64,000 bases of DNA from assembly GCA_025602905.1 (NCBI GenBank), contig JAHLKI010000011.1, forward strand, positions 186,001-250,000, written 5' to 3'. A model generated the notes under the pieces. The model ran no database searches. It worked only from the letters and a program-made list of their open reading frames with translations, and was not told where the DNA came from. The DNA is from Phlyctochytrium arcticum (Eukaryota; Chytridiomycota; Chytridiomycetes; Chytridiales; Chytridiaceae). A program made the position numbers and the translations under genes. Numbering within the stretch: position 1 is the stretch's first letter; every line of letters starts with the position of its first letter. Positions 44,027-56,700 of the stretch are shown here, one piece after another.

Positions 44027-47000
44027 TCTGATTTTTTGTTTTTTTTTGGACCAATTCATTGCAGGGTATCCCCAGACCCAGATGTAGCTAATTGCATAGT
44101 TGGACAAGTTCGCACATCCCTTGAATACGAAAACATTTCTACCATACAACGTATCCACCAACCAAAAATTGTTGAGCAGCTGCGACAACTCAACTCTAAA
44201 GAAAACACCAGGGTAGACAATGTTGAGCTGGAAAGCCCATATTTGTACAGGAACTTGTACTGCAGATAACATGGAGAATTTTAAGCGTTTTTGGCAATGA
44301 ATTTGATATTCTATTCACTCCAATTGCGTGCAAGTTGACCTGGGGAAAACCACTTATGACTGGATCAAGTACTTGGAAAGAATGTTGTTCAGATCTAGCA
44401 AGGATCGAATAACTTAGAGCATACATTATCAAGTCAAAAACCAGTCCAATTCAGAATGTACAGATGAAACAAATTTGCTTTGACAGCAACCCTATAGTTA
44501 CCATACTTGTGCTCAAGAACTGGTGGCTCCTTGGGCATGATTAGAAGACGAGACAAAATGGAGCCAAACAAGATAGGAACCAGCAGCCATCTTCTCATAA
44601 ACATTTGCTTTTATGTACTAATTTTTCCTGGTGTTTTTTTTGGGTCTATGCCTACTTATTGTGACTGCATACACGCTATGCTAATGTTGGCCACCAGCAC
44701 AATGGATCACTTGGAATGTCAAATACCAGCCAAAGTCCATCCATACTGATTGCCTCTATTCATCAACTCCAGAAATGATACGGGGAAGTCTGTAATAACA
44801 CTACTCCTCCATTTGTTTTTAAATCTATCACCAGCGTTTTTCTTCTGATCATAGACAGCAATCAAGACAAGTGTATGGGGGTAGCTGAAAGGAGGCTTTT
44901 GATGCAAGCAATTGTTCTTGGCCAAGTCAAGTTTTCATTTAAGAATCATCCAGATACATACATCCAAACATTTCATCAGTTGTTTACAACGCATCAGAAT
45001 CTGAGATATACAGCAAAATCATTAAAAGAATCACTATATTAAAAGTACAGGTGCCAACCAAAACACCAGATGTGAGGGAAATGTTTTTCATCTTGACAAT
45101 ATATCAGTACACACATAATTGTAGGTCAGTCTGGCAGCTTGCTGGCTGTCTTTTATCTGACTGTATTTGTTGTGGTCCAGGAAATGTTTTTCAAGGGCGT
45201 CTGCTCTTACAGATATCCGTGAAATTACCTGGTCCCAGTAATGTTGTTATATTGCAGAAAACGGGTGAGAATATAGTTGTGAGTGTTGATCATTGTAATA
45301 TGTTGTTTGTTAGAACTAGTAGTCAAAATATGGTTGTCAGTCAATATGTCTGTTCGTTCTTCAATAATTTGATGATAAAACTCCCACGCTCAGATCTGAA
45401 TGATTTGGGGTTGATGATCCTAATAACTGATTCAGATAAAAATGGCCCCCAAAAACAGTGGACTTTGAGCAAATTGGTAGCGTGTTCCCAAGCTTTCCCC
45501 ACAGCCAGATTCTCAACAATTGGCAGCTGATTCCTTCATGTCCTTCTGCCTGGTGGTATGTTTGACACCATATTTGTGTTTTCTGGAGATTATAGTTTGG
45601 TGGTTCCTGGAAGTCCCTTGGTTTCCCTGTTGAGGTTGCAAGTGTTGTTGGATCAAGCATGTCATCAAAGATTTTTGGTGCTTGTTGGGGTTCGCCTTCC
45701 ACCATGGCTGATATCATGGTCTGTGTATTGGGTGCCTAGTAGACAGGTAGATCACCGTCAAGTTTTTTGGGACAATTGACTGTACTTTGACCTTCTGAGC
45801 CACAGGTGGGCAACCTCCAACCCTAAACTAAGAAGCGAGTATAAGTAGGAGCTACTTGCAGGAGGGGCAACCAGATTCACTGATGTGTCCAGTTAAACAA
45901 ATTTTTAGTAGAATCTTTCAGGAAACATTGAGTTTTCAATCTTATATGGAAGAAGATCCTTCATGGCCATGGATATCAGAATCCCCCTAACGCAACACAA
46001 CGCAAAGAGAGGCAGCATTTGACTGAAAATCAATTGAAAAACATTTTGAATGAAATGGACAAATGCCCAATAGGTTGTTCTGTCACCCTCTGTGCAACCT
46101 GCCAATGCAGCATCTGTTCCTGGTAATGTATATTTTAGCAAGTGGGATGGACACGGAAGCAGGAAGCAAAGCAAAACTCCCAAGGGCCATAAGGGCCATA
46201 GAGAGTTACGTTCAAAGCAATTGCAACCATTGCCGGGACAAGAGGGGAAAGCTTCTGAAAGCAACAACTGTGTCAAATTGGTGGGGCCTGATGTAACTTT
46301 GCAAAGCACCCAAAGGAGAGACTTCTAGGTTTGGAGTAGCTCATATGTACATACATACAAGAAGCATTTATGGTTCCCCTGGCAAATCCAGGATTGAGTG
46401 CCCCATAGTGCATGGGTGGGCGAGAGCTCTGCTTTAAGGAGTAGTCACCAGCTTACTGGTTAAAAAAGCGGTTTTTTTCCCAACACGGGCTCACTGTTTA
46501 ACTTGCATGGCACAACATCCACACTTTGCAAATATTTGGATAAACAAAATGCAACACTTTGCTATGTGGATGGTCATCAATTGTTGCAGAGTATTGATGG
46601 ACGGACTGCTATGGGGCCATCCTCCCTCATCTAACATAGATTTCCTAGTCTATGCTGGCATTTGTTGAGCAAGGTATCATGCTTACTGCTTGCGCTTGAC
46701 TTTGGCTTGTGCATTGTTGCAATGATTGTGTAGTACACATTGGTGCCCAGTCTGATGCTAACAAGAAATTAGGGGGTTTCAAAGTTGCGTCCGCGCCAAA
46801 ATGAAATAAACCACTTTTTTGGTTTATTTCGCCTGGCGGTTGGGTGAAATGTGCAGTTAGCAACAGGTTGGTGATGCTTTGGATGACTTGCAAACATATA
46901 CAACTGTAGAATAGTTTGGAGTTTTGGAAACTCATTTGCAATCTTGTCACTCGACTTGCTTTTTGTATATATATCTCTGACCTTGTCTGCATCACTTTAG

Positions 47001-47471
47001 TGGGTTGCTTGACTGGACGTTCTTTCAATAGGTTGAGTGGCAACCATATTGACGGCATCCTGGAGGGATTGGTGATACGCTCTTTGGAGATGGTTTTATC
47101 ATCAAAATAAATCTCTACTTCATTTACTGCTCTTTGATGGTCGTGGAGGTCCTGCTGCTCCTCTTTTGTCAAAACTTCATTTGAATTGCCAAAATGCCCT
47201 GATGAGACATAGGCATCTCAGCGCAACCCGACTTTTACTATAGGGAGGCACAGTCATTGTGGCATTAAGTAAGCAGATCCGACCTCGCCGTTTTACTGTA
47301 CGTTATTGCAAAACATTTGTTCACCATCTGTCCATTTCCACGCGATCTTTTCAACTATACACCTCCAGTAAACTTTCAAACCTCACCTCAGCCGGTATTA
47401 GAAGGAGGCTGTGTGACTTTATCTGAACCTCTCTCACAGGATCTTTAGAATTACGACGCGCAAGTGACTGG
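44027..47471. other. Unassigned region, probably decayed accessory DNA
   Basis: About 3.4 kb of lower-GC DNA, unlike the genic block on its left. Several ORFs of 60-175 codons occur; the longest, 46645-47172 minus, begins with a hydrophilic segment TKEEQQDLHDHQRAV and then becomes unstructured. None matches a family I know, and there are no convincing splice sites. It starts at tRNA-Phe and ends at the first transposase-like gene, so it may be a decayed mobile element. Confidence 0.5.
46803..46831. repeat. Hairpin
   Basis: GAAATAAACCA and TGGTTTATTTC flank a short T-rich loop. An AT-rich 11-bp perfect stem in otherwise unassigned DNA. Confidence 0.6.
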
Positions 47472-50237
47472 ATGCCGCCCAAAAGAAAGGTGAGATGGGC
47501 ATCTTCATGATCTCGAAAACAAGCCTTTATCCGGCTGTAGGAGCCAGTTCACTCATTCTTTTACTTCTTCTTATTACAACCATTATAGCGCCAGGTCTCA
47601 GACGGACTTAGCTGGTACGATCAGGTACCCGGTAAGAGGGGTAACAAATATGGCTATAACCCTGGATGCATTGGCTGCAGGACCAAGAACTCAACCCGAT
47701 TTCACAAGTTCATTTGGGCTGAACTTGACAGCCTTCGGGCGGCACGTTTGAGGCCCCAGGTTGGACCAGGAGCTGCTGATCCGTATGCTTGCAATGCGTG
47801 TCGAAACCGCTGGTACAAAGCAGGGATCATTCGACAGCCCGCCGTCAGGCCCATCATCCCTGCTCAACCCAATGAGGTTGCGGCCATTCAGGAAGCCAGC
47901 ATCAGTACCGACAATGTGGTGGATGCAGCAGTGAACGCTCAAGTCAGTGACGACAACGTTGTCGATGCGGTTGCGAATGGCAGTGTCATCTTGATGACGG
48001 ACTTCGAGCTTCCGGAACCTTAAGGCAATGATGTTGATATTTCTGAAACATCAGGACCATCTCCTGCAACTCTTGCTGATTTTCACCAAGAAATGCGCAA
48101 CTTCATTGCTCATCCGTTCGTCGAGATGGATGAATTTGTCGCTCAGTATCCCCGCCTATATGAGCTCAAGTCACTCATGGTCGGACATGACGAAAGCCGG
48201 TATTCTGTTCTCTACAACGATCGAATGAAGCGGCACTTGATCTTTGCCATATGCTATGAGGGACAGTGTATGGACCGGAAGACTGATTACGTCAAACGAT
48301 ATATCGGATCTGTCTTCATCAGGGGATCCCACACAGACCAACGGCTTCTTTCACGGGTGAATCTGGGCTATCATCCGTCAAAATCGATTACGCGGATGAA
48401 CAACATGATCATGACGGCCCACGAGCGCGTTGTGAAAGATATTTTGGAGAATGACCCACTCTTGGTCGTCACCATTGATGACTTCCATTGGTGTCAAGTC
48501 CGCCCTGTACCAGATGCCGCAAACGCACCCGGAAAGTTTACGAGTGCGAGGACCACCGCCAACTATGCGGTAAAGCTTCACAGGGAACTGCCACCTCTTC
48601 CTCCTGCAATCACCGATGTTCTAGCTTCTGTGTTGCAGGACACCACATGGATTCCCTCAGTCCTGTGTGCTCCCGCAACGCAGACGTATGCAGAACTACG
48701 TAACGGTGAAGTTTTGTCCAAAAAAATGTACGCCTACAGTATGGCTACCAAGGCCGGATCGCAAGAGGATTTCCACATTATCGGCAGCGACAACAACCCT
48801 ATGAAGTCCGCTCTCGATTTGGAACCAGTGATGGACAATATCGAGACATTCTTGGCAAAAGTCAACTATCCTGACAAAGACGGTTCATTTAGTAAGTCTG
48901 TGGTTTTGGCCGGCGATTACTATGTTTGGATGTACGCGAGCAAATTGCTGCGATCAGCCAAGTATAGTAATCTCAGGCCTCACGTCCTACCGGTCCCGGA
49001 CAATATGCATATAGCCCTGAACATACAGGAGGCAGTCCTTGTCCATGGTTGGACAATCATACACCGGCTGTGGGTTGCCGGGTATCCGGACGTGGAAAAC
49101 ACAGCTCCCATCAACATGCGGCCAAAGCGCAGGACGGCAATGTTGGCCCTCTCTATGACCGCTTGGCAAGAGTGCCGTAAGGAAGTCTTGCGTTCCTGCA
49201 AGGCGGCGGCATCCAGCAGTATAAAGGCAACACCTGTCCGCAAGGCGATGGTGGATTCGATCATCTCGCTTTTCGAAGATCACATTCCTCTTGCGGTGGA
49301 TTGTCCGTATTTACTGTCTAGTGGGGATCTCGAACAGATCAAGATGTGCCTCAAGCGGCTGTTCCCGTTGTTCACTCTTTTGGGAAAGAAAAACCACGTG
49401 AACATTGTCCTCTACCAGCTTGGTCTCTTAGAAAAGCTTCCCTCCCACCTACCAAAAGATGTTGCAATGGCTTTCCTTTTCTCCACTTTCTCAAGTGAGG
49501 ATTTGGAAGTATTTCACTCCATCCTCCGGGCCGCCATCCGCTTTCAAGATACTAATGCGCAGGTCTCAAGAAAGGCAATGTTGATAACCGCCATGAGGGG
49601 TGAGTCTGCCATCAAGCAGCTTGCGGCTATGACAGAAAGGGAGTTGGCGCTACGTGGACAACCAGTTTTGCCAATCAAAGTCGAGCCAGGTACCTCTGGT
49701 CCGGCCCGTACTCCCGCCCTATCCCCGCTAGAAAAGGCAGCCGATGATGTTGTCCCGAGGATGGTTGCGTATCTCAAGGACCTGTTCTCCACCCTTTCTC
49801 AGTTCACTTTTGACGTCGTTGGACAACATGATAAGATTCCATATGCGTCTGCTCTGCCGCATTACAACCTGCTTCTCCGCCCTCCAGCTCCAGCCCCACC
49901 CGTCACCAACCCTGTACTCTCTTCCAGGTCAGCTACAACCAACAAAGAGAACACTACGGTAAACCTCCCTCCAGCCAGCGCAGAAGAGATCCCTGTGGTA
50001 GTCTTAGCTACCATCCGGGAGTCACTTCTGCCTTTGCCGCTGCGCCGTCAACCCTTCGTAAATCTCAGCAACCACATCGATGTTGAAGGGCTTCAAAGTG
50101 TTCCAATGCCGGTCGCGAAGACCCCTCTTGCTGACATTACGAATGGGCCATCTCCCGGTAAGGCCAAAAAAGTCACAGTGCAAGATTTCTTAAAATCAGA
50201 CTCGCTGAAGCAAGATCTGACCGCTGCGGTTGCGTGA
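47472..50237 (+). pseudogene. Transposase-like gene (DUF6589/KDZ-like), interrupted by one stop codon
   Basis: Exon 1 is 47472-47489 (MPPKRK), with a 99-bp intron to 47588. From 47589 one frame stays open to 50237 except for a single TAA at 48021-48023. The first part has two CxxC pairs (CIGCRTK and CNACRNRWYK), a likely zinc-binding domain. The long part contains VVTIDDFHWCQVRP, VVLAGDYYVWMYASKLLR and VLPVPDNMHIALNIQEAV, an order (GD.., then P.P..MH) that recalls the RNase H-like DUF6589/KDZ proteins of fungal mobile elements. This family link is a weak pattern match. The tail is Pro-rich and disordered. If the TAA is real, the protein is split after the zinc domain; if it is a sequencing error, this is an intact 888-residue protein. 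Confidence 0.55.
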
Positions 50238-51049
50238 TCTTCAACTGCCAATGTACAGCAATGTACCAGTGGATTGCAACCAAGTCCCTGAAGCATTTTT
50301 CAAACAACATTGACAAGGAACTTGTGCGTGATGATGAAGGTAATTAAGCCAGAGGTACCGCTCAGTGTCTCGCGAGTTGCGTCCTTTTCCCGGCTATGAG
50401 TGATTAACAACCTTCTTTCAAACACTATTTAGAATCATCAGTTTCAACATCAACTCAGTAGCTCGTGTATCTCACCATGCTTACGCATTTCACGTACCCC
50501 ATCAAATTCTTAGATGCGCTTAGACTGTTGGTTTTTCGGGTCAAACTCTATCCTTTATATAGTCTGAGGTAGCAGCCACGTTTTCCTTAGCTTCTTAGAT
50601 ATGTTTCCTTCATTCTCGTTTACTCGGTTTCGTTATTTTATATAAAGTTTGGGTGAAATTGGGTCACTTTCAGGTATCCCTTCATTCTTGCGGAAATGGT
50701 TCGGGCTGTCGGACATTGCTTATGTAAATTTTTGGCGCCAAAATCTTGGGTTGCGCTGAGATAAGCATTTGGCTTTCTTCGGCCGTGACTAGGAATCGTA
50801 CAGTCGGGCTAGCAATCGTACAGTCGCACAGCCACCTGAAATATCGACTGTCTCTGCGTTGCTTGAATCTCCGCTCCAGATCCAGCTCGAGATCTCTAGA
50901 TTCTCGACGCACAGCGCCCTCGTGAGGATCTACCTGCACATACACACTTTCCAAACGCATCACTAAAAGTAAGAACCCCAGTTTACGTCTTTCCGCCGAT
51001 GGCGACGCATTAAACAGGATGGGTTTCCTTCCGTTTGTTGTAGCTCACC
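50238..51049. other. Intergenic region between two transposase relics
   Basis: About 800 bp without a recognisable gene. The short repeat AATCGTACAGTCGGGCT / AATCGTACAGTCGCACA lies at about 50793-50829. No clear terminal inverted repeat was found for either neighbour. Confidence 0.5.
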
Positions 51050-53025
51050 ATGATCGCTGGACCGTCCACAGATTCTGCGACTGCAGAAACTGGTGCGGCA
51101 GCTAATGCGATTGCTTTCAATTCTCTTGACGAGCTTCTCGAGTATTCCAAGGCTAAAGCCAAAGCAAATGGAATTGCACTCACAAGAACTAGCAACAACG
51201 AGAAGTTCTATCTTCGTTGCTCTCGTTGGGGATCTGTCCGCGAGAAGTAGGAAACCACCGTAGACTCAGAGGATCAGAAGAAGCGCAACCGGGGAAGCCT
51301 GCGATGCGGGTGCAAATTCCAGCAGTATGTCGCGCAGGACAAGAGAGGTTTAAAGGGTCCCAAGAATAAGCGGTACAGTACCTGCACCAATCCTCCAATG
51401 AGCACAACCACGGGAATTCCGCAACCGTTGCATTTGCCGCATATCGGCAATTCAATGATGAGCACAAGGATTATCTGAGGCAGCATGCCAGAACAACGGT
51501 GAAAGAGCTTGTTCTGTCATTCCGCAGGACCTTTCCGAATCAACCAGTCATTGACAAGGATATCCGCAACTTTCGCACCCTGGAGCAAATGGAAGCAGCA
51601 AAGGGCAGATCTGCCATAGAGTGCTTGTTGGACGGGCTGAATCAACCTAAGTCCAAATATACGGTTAGCTACCAAACCAGCGATGATGGTGCTCTAACGC
51701 ACTTATTTTTTGCGCATGAAAAGAGCATCGCTAAATTGCAACAATACCCGGACGTACTGATCTTAGATTGTACATACAAAACCAACAAGTGGCAGATGCC
51801 GCTTTTCAACATCCTTGGTGTGGACGGCACTGGAAAGTCTTTTACCGTAGGTTACGCGTTTTTGCGAGGCGAAACTGCGGAGGATTACACTTGGGCGTTG
51901 AACAATATAGCTGGTCTTTTGGCAGGCAGCCGCGGAATCAAAACTGCGTTTGTGGATTGTGCCCCTGCTTTGATGAATGCCTTGGAGTCGATCTTTCCAG
52001 GTATCTTTTCAGCTTAAACGAGGCTTATTTGTGCTGGGTTATTTACTTTCTTATCAGGAATTAGTGTCCTGCTTTGTATCTTTCATATTGTGGAGAACGT
52101 CGGAGCCCAGCTCGTGCGCAAATACCCTGATGTTACGGACGAAAGCAAGCAAAGTATTATCACACTTTGGAACTCAGTCGTCTATGCTGCAACCCTTGAG
52201 GACTATGCGGCCGCTGTTCAAGCACTTTGGGACGAACTTGATGACGATTTCCCAATGATACGCATGTATCTAGAGGATACATGGCTCGTCCATCATAAGC
52301 GGTTTGTGAAGTTTTGGACAAGTCAGGTTCTAACGCTGGGAATTAGGGCTACATCCCGAGTTGAAGGGTCGCATCGCTGCCTTAAAGACTGGCTTCACAA
52401 TGGGGTCGGCGACTTTATGACCATATTTGCCGCTATGGATACCTTTATTGACAAGCAGCTCACCGACATCCAGAACGCATTCGACGTCGAAAAAGACCGT
52501 TTGAGTACGAAGATGCGCGAAATCTTGAATGAGACCCATCAGATTCGGGAACATGTCTCGCGCGTTACTTTCAATGACCACCTCTATGACAGTATTATCC
52601 AAGCTCGCACGGAGGGTCCTCTGCAACAGTGCAATCACCAGTACGCCGTCACAATGGGTTTACCTTGCGCCGACCAAATTCGCTACGAGTACAACCTGAC
52701 GATCCCACTGTCAGCCATCCATCCGGCTTGGCGATATTATCCTAGCGATACCAATATTGATCCATACTGTCCATTCGATGCGACAATGGATCCCTATGAG
52801 CGACTAGAAATTGAGCTGGCTGCTGTACGAAAGCGGTTTGATACCTTGCAAACGGCATCCCAACGGCAGCGTGCCCTGCAACAACTCACCCAGGTTGGAA
52901 TCATCAGCGGATCCGTCTTGGTCCCGGTACGGAACAAGCGTGCCGACACTATGGCCCAGCATCACGCTTCCTGTCACAGTGAGTCTAGGGGTGCCTTCAC
53001 TTTGAGCCTTATGGTTACTAATTAA
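51050..53025 (+). pseudogene. Mutator-like (MULE) transposase, decayed
   Basis: The FAR1/zinc-type N-terminal domain (FNSLDELLEYSKAKAKANG, then LRCGCKFQQYV) is broken by a TAG at 51247-51249 and a one-base frameshift near 51370. Beyond the shift the frame reads VQYLHQSSNEHNHGN and joins the MULE DDE domain: LILDCTYKTNKWQMPLFNIL, VGYAFLRGETAEDYTWALN, VDCAPALMNALESIFPG. A 57-bp intron (52001-52057, GTATCT..TCAG) keeps frame into the second exon, which opens with CIFHIVENVGAQLVRKY. The C-terminus includes TSRVEGSHRCLKDWL. The catalytic half is intact but the DNA-binding half is not, so this copy cannot make a full transposase from the sequence as given. It could still recognise small elements if expressed in part. 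Confidence 0.82.
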
Positions 53026-53709
53026 GTTTCCGGGATTCGAACCTATTCGGCTGGATCCAGCGAGTTGTCTCGTGACAAACGGCTCATTTGTGGGGCCACG
53101 TGGACTGAATTTCGAGGATGCTCGGCTGAATTCAGCGAGTCACCCTCAGAGTCGCATCCAGAATTCCATCCAAAGTTCCATCCAAAGTGGCATCCAGAGT
53201 TCCATCCAAAGTCGCCTTGAAGGTCATCCCCGTCGCCTTGAAGGTCAATAAAGGTCACCCTAAAGGTCACCCCCTAAAGGACCCAGTTGCACCGTCGCGT
53301 AGCAAGTCGCATCCAGAGTTCCATCCAGTTGCAAACGTGCAAGCGGTTGTTGCAGACGAGCAGCGTCGCTGTAGCGAACGCCGTTGCGTAGCAAGTCGCA
53401 TTAGAGCGAACCACCCCACCGTCGTCGCATCCAGAGTTCCATCCAGAGTTGCATCCAGTTGCAAACGACGTAGTCCCACCGTCGCATAGCAAGTTACATT
53501 TATGATTCAAACCCGCAGGGCCGTCGTCGTCGCGTAGTCAGTTGCATTATAAGTGGCATTATAATGGTGTCGACGGTTGTCGCTAGCATTATCCGTGGCT
53601 CCCGCAGGGCGACGGTGGTCGCGTAGTAAGTCGCATTATGTTGTCTCCGTGGTGCGTAGTGGTAAGAATAAGAAGTTATATATTTATATATAAGATACAT
53701 CAAATGTGC
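53026..53709. repeat. Complex tandem-repeat array at the left border of the viral element
   Basis: Units recur in irregular order. CGTCGCGTAGCAAGTCGCAT-like units occur about five times (near 53292, 53385, 53480, 53530, 53610). GCATCCAGAGTTCCATCC-like units occur about six times (53155-53330, 53425-53460). TCGGCTG(G/A)ATTCAGCGAGT-like units occur twice (53048 and 53131). Polinton-like elements often carry such arrays inside their terminal repeats, so this is the likely left end. The exact end is not determined because the right terminus is outside the window. Confidence 0.7.
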
Positions 53710-56700
53710 TTAAAAGAAACTACGCTTGTCCTTCTTGCTTCTATTCTCCTCAATTTTGAGTGGTTGCAGATTGGAGTAGTGATTATAGACTTCCTCATCG
53801 CAAACTCCTTCTTTCCGGAATGCCTCAATTGGTTTCTTGTGGTCGATCTCGAAATCGAGACCATAGCCTTCCCACGTACAGCCTTTAGGAAGCTCTGCCT
53901 GATCAATGAACTCCTTCCAGGTGGATCCGTAGAGATTGCCAACATTTCGCTTCAGTCGAGCCACTAAGGCCTGCTCATCAACAGCTGTGTCGGGCCATTG
54001 AATAATGTTGATATCGCTCATATCCTTGCACCGGGAAAGGGCCGTGTACAGTTGATGCTTCTCAAATTTCTTAGGGTTGAGAATGGTGTAACTGCCAGTC
54101 ATAGTGCAACCTTGTAGAATGTTTGCGGTGAGAGCGTAAGCCGGGCAAAATAATTGTTGGAATTCTGGAAGCGGGATGTCAACTATGGTTGTGAAGTCCA
54201 GTTGATCTGTCTCATAATCCCATCCAACCAATGCTACCGCCGTATCCGGCATTGGCGACTTCCTCTTGCCACGTTTGATAGGTCGTTTCGCTCGCGGAAC
54301 ACGAATGCCTTTCCAGGCTCCCATTCGGTTCCAAGATAGAACCTTGTAAGTTGCATTCCTGTTATCAATGCCATAGTGAGGATGCTTTTCGAAAGAAACC
54401 ACAGGGAGGCCAACTGTGAGATATAAGTCCTGTAGCTTGTACCACGAGCCAGGTTTGCGAAAGAGCCACTCTCCAGCTAAGTTCTTCTCAACCTGTCGTT
54501 CTTCAAGTTTTTGCATTCGGAGGAGATTGACACGTTTGCGATCCGAATGCGTGCATACCAGCGTCCGTGTGGCCAAGTTGCGTTCGAACTTGAAATCTCG
54601 CGTCAAGCTTGATGGTTTCTCCCAGAAGCTATCCAGCATTCGTTCAGTTTCCGGGCCGTACCGGTAATTCTTCTCAATGGTGATCCACACCGGTGACCCT
54701 CCAAGAAGTTCCTCGATGATTTTGCTGTTCTCGTAATCGTAGTTGCCCTCCTCGACCGGTTTGCACTGCCTGTAATCGCCAAAGAGGTAGAAAACGGTAT
54801 CAGGATCTTTTCGCTTGTAATCCAACAGATACCTCCATAAGTCAGCATTCAACATCGCAGCCTCATCAACGATAACATATTTGACTTGGCCAAACCCGCG
54901 TCGACCAAGGCTCATATGAATAGTCTTCCCGTCAAGTCGGTCTGCTACTCGGTTCAGAAAGGCAGATACAACGTACGAGTCACCGTTTTGCTCCAGGTGC
55001 TTGACCAGACGCTTGATGACAGCTGTTTTCCCAACGCCAGGTTTTCCGTCAATGAAAGCACCGCTTTGGTGGCTGAGAATGAACTCAGGAGTGCAGTCTT
55101 CGTTGTCGTAAACAATGATCCTTTGTTTCTCTACGTTCCGTATCGACAATAAGTTACTTGAGTTTCGCATCCGTGGGAATTTGAGTGCTTTGAAGTCTTG
55201 AATCTTCCAATCTGGTTCTGCTGCAAGCATGCTATCAACTCGTCGCTTGGTCTCAATATCAGGGAACAGGAACGTCATTGCGTCGGTGCGAATTTGAATC
55301 AACTCGATCGAGGAATCCCATTCCTGTACCTTTCTCCACATATCATAGAGTCTGACATATGTGTACTGAACAATCTTTGCGTTGATCGGACGATTATCCG
55401 TGGTACGTTGGGTTTCAAGTCTTGCGTGAATAGTGTAGCCTCCAGCGTGCTCGTTATGCGTTACAAGTACGTTCCCACACTTTTTTTTTTCTTGGTAAAA
55501 TCGCAAAGCGGACCAGTAGAGATACGACATCATTTCCCGGTCGTATGTGGTACAGGTAGCCGTATCGTGGAAGTTGCGTTTGGTCCCTAAGCATCCAATG
55601 GTACATACTGCAATGATCTTGTACAGCTTCCTTAGTTCTGCGTCCTCCGCTGGAAAAATCTCCTGTAGTTTCGTTAAGAAGGGTTGAAAAAAATCCTTGG
55701 GTAGCGCCTTATTCTTTGCTCGTAATCGGTGGGTAATTTTGAACGGATATTTGTACTTTCGAGCAACTTTGACAACTTCAATGTCATAGAATCCGTTTCC
55801 GTGCCAGAATGGTTTAACGCGATTGTTGTTCCCCCAAGCGCTGGTCACGCAAAAGAAGAAGGAGGGCTCGTCGTCTGTTATTTTTTTGGTACTTTCCATT
55901 TCTTCTTCTGATATATGCCACTCCTCAATGTCGTCTCCTGTTGAGAAAATGGGAAACTTTGACTGCATATTGAACATATTGCTTGGGTAATTGTTGTTGA
56001 TGTCGATCGTTGTCATCAACAATGGATCAAGTTCCCCCTCGTGGTGCTTTCCACTTGGGAGCAAAAGTCGTTTGGTAGGGTGATGACCCTCTGACCAGCT
56101 CACCCCCATTAGGAAACAACCAGGTACGGAACATTCGCAGATCCTTTGTGGGGCAATGTTGACTTGACTTCGAAGGAAATGTCCGCCGCCAATGATGGAG
56201 CGTAAATGATTGGTATACTGACTCTCTTCTATAGTACCCGAAACATTCTTGAGGAAGTTCATACCGAGAGAAGTGAGGGTCTGACCAGTATAAGGAATGT
56301 TCATGAGTTTTGCGGCTTGGGTCGCTTCAGATACTTGATCGCACAATTTGACAATGACAAACTCGTTTCTGATTGTGCGGATTCCATCTCCGATTATTTC
56401 CACCAAGGGGTGCACTCCAGTCACGTCCAACATTATCCTGTAATAATCTTCCATAGTGGTGTCCTCGGTAATGATCACGATCCCTTTCACTTTGCGACTA
56501 ATCAAATGTCGAAAGTCTTCTTCCTCAGTATCAATCCCAATGACTTCCCCTTCTACCTTTTGTCTTGCTGCACCCAATTTGCCGTCGGTTTGGTTGGTGA
56601 GAGACGCCCTGACGCCCCTATCAAGGATCGGGAATACGTGTTCGTCTTTGATCCAAAACATCAAGGTCTCTGTGTTCCGCTCCTTGCTTCGTTTCTTCTC

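Noticed and set aside
53267..53510. Two minus-strand ORFs inside the repeat array
   Set aside because: They arise from tandem repeats open in several frames and show only repeat-encoded Asn/Gly/Cys strings.
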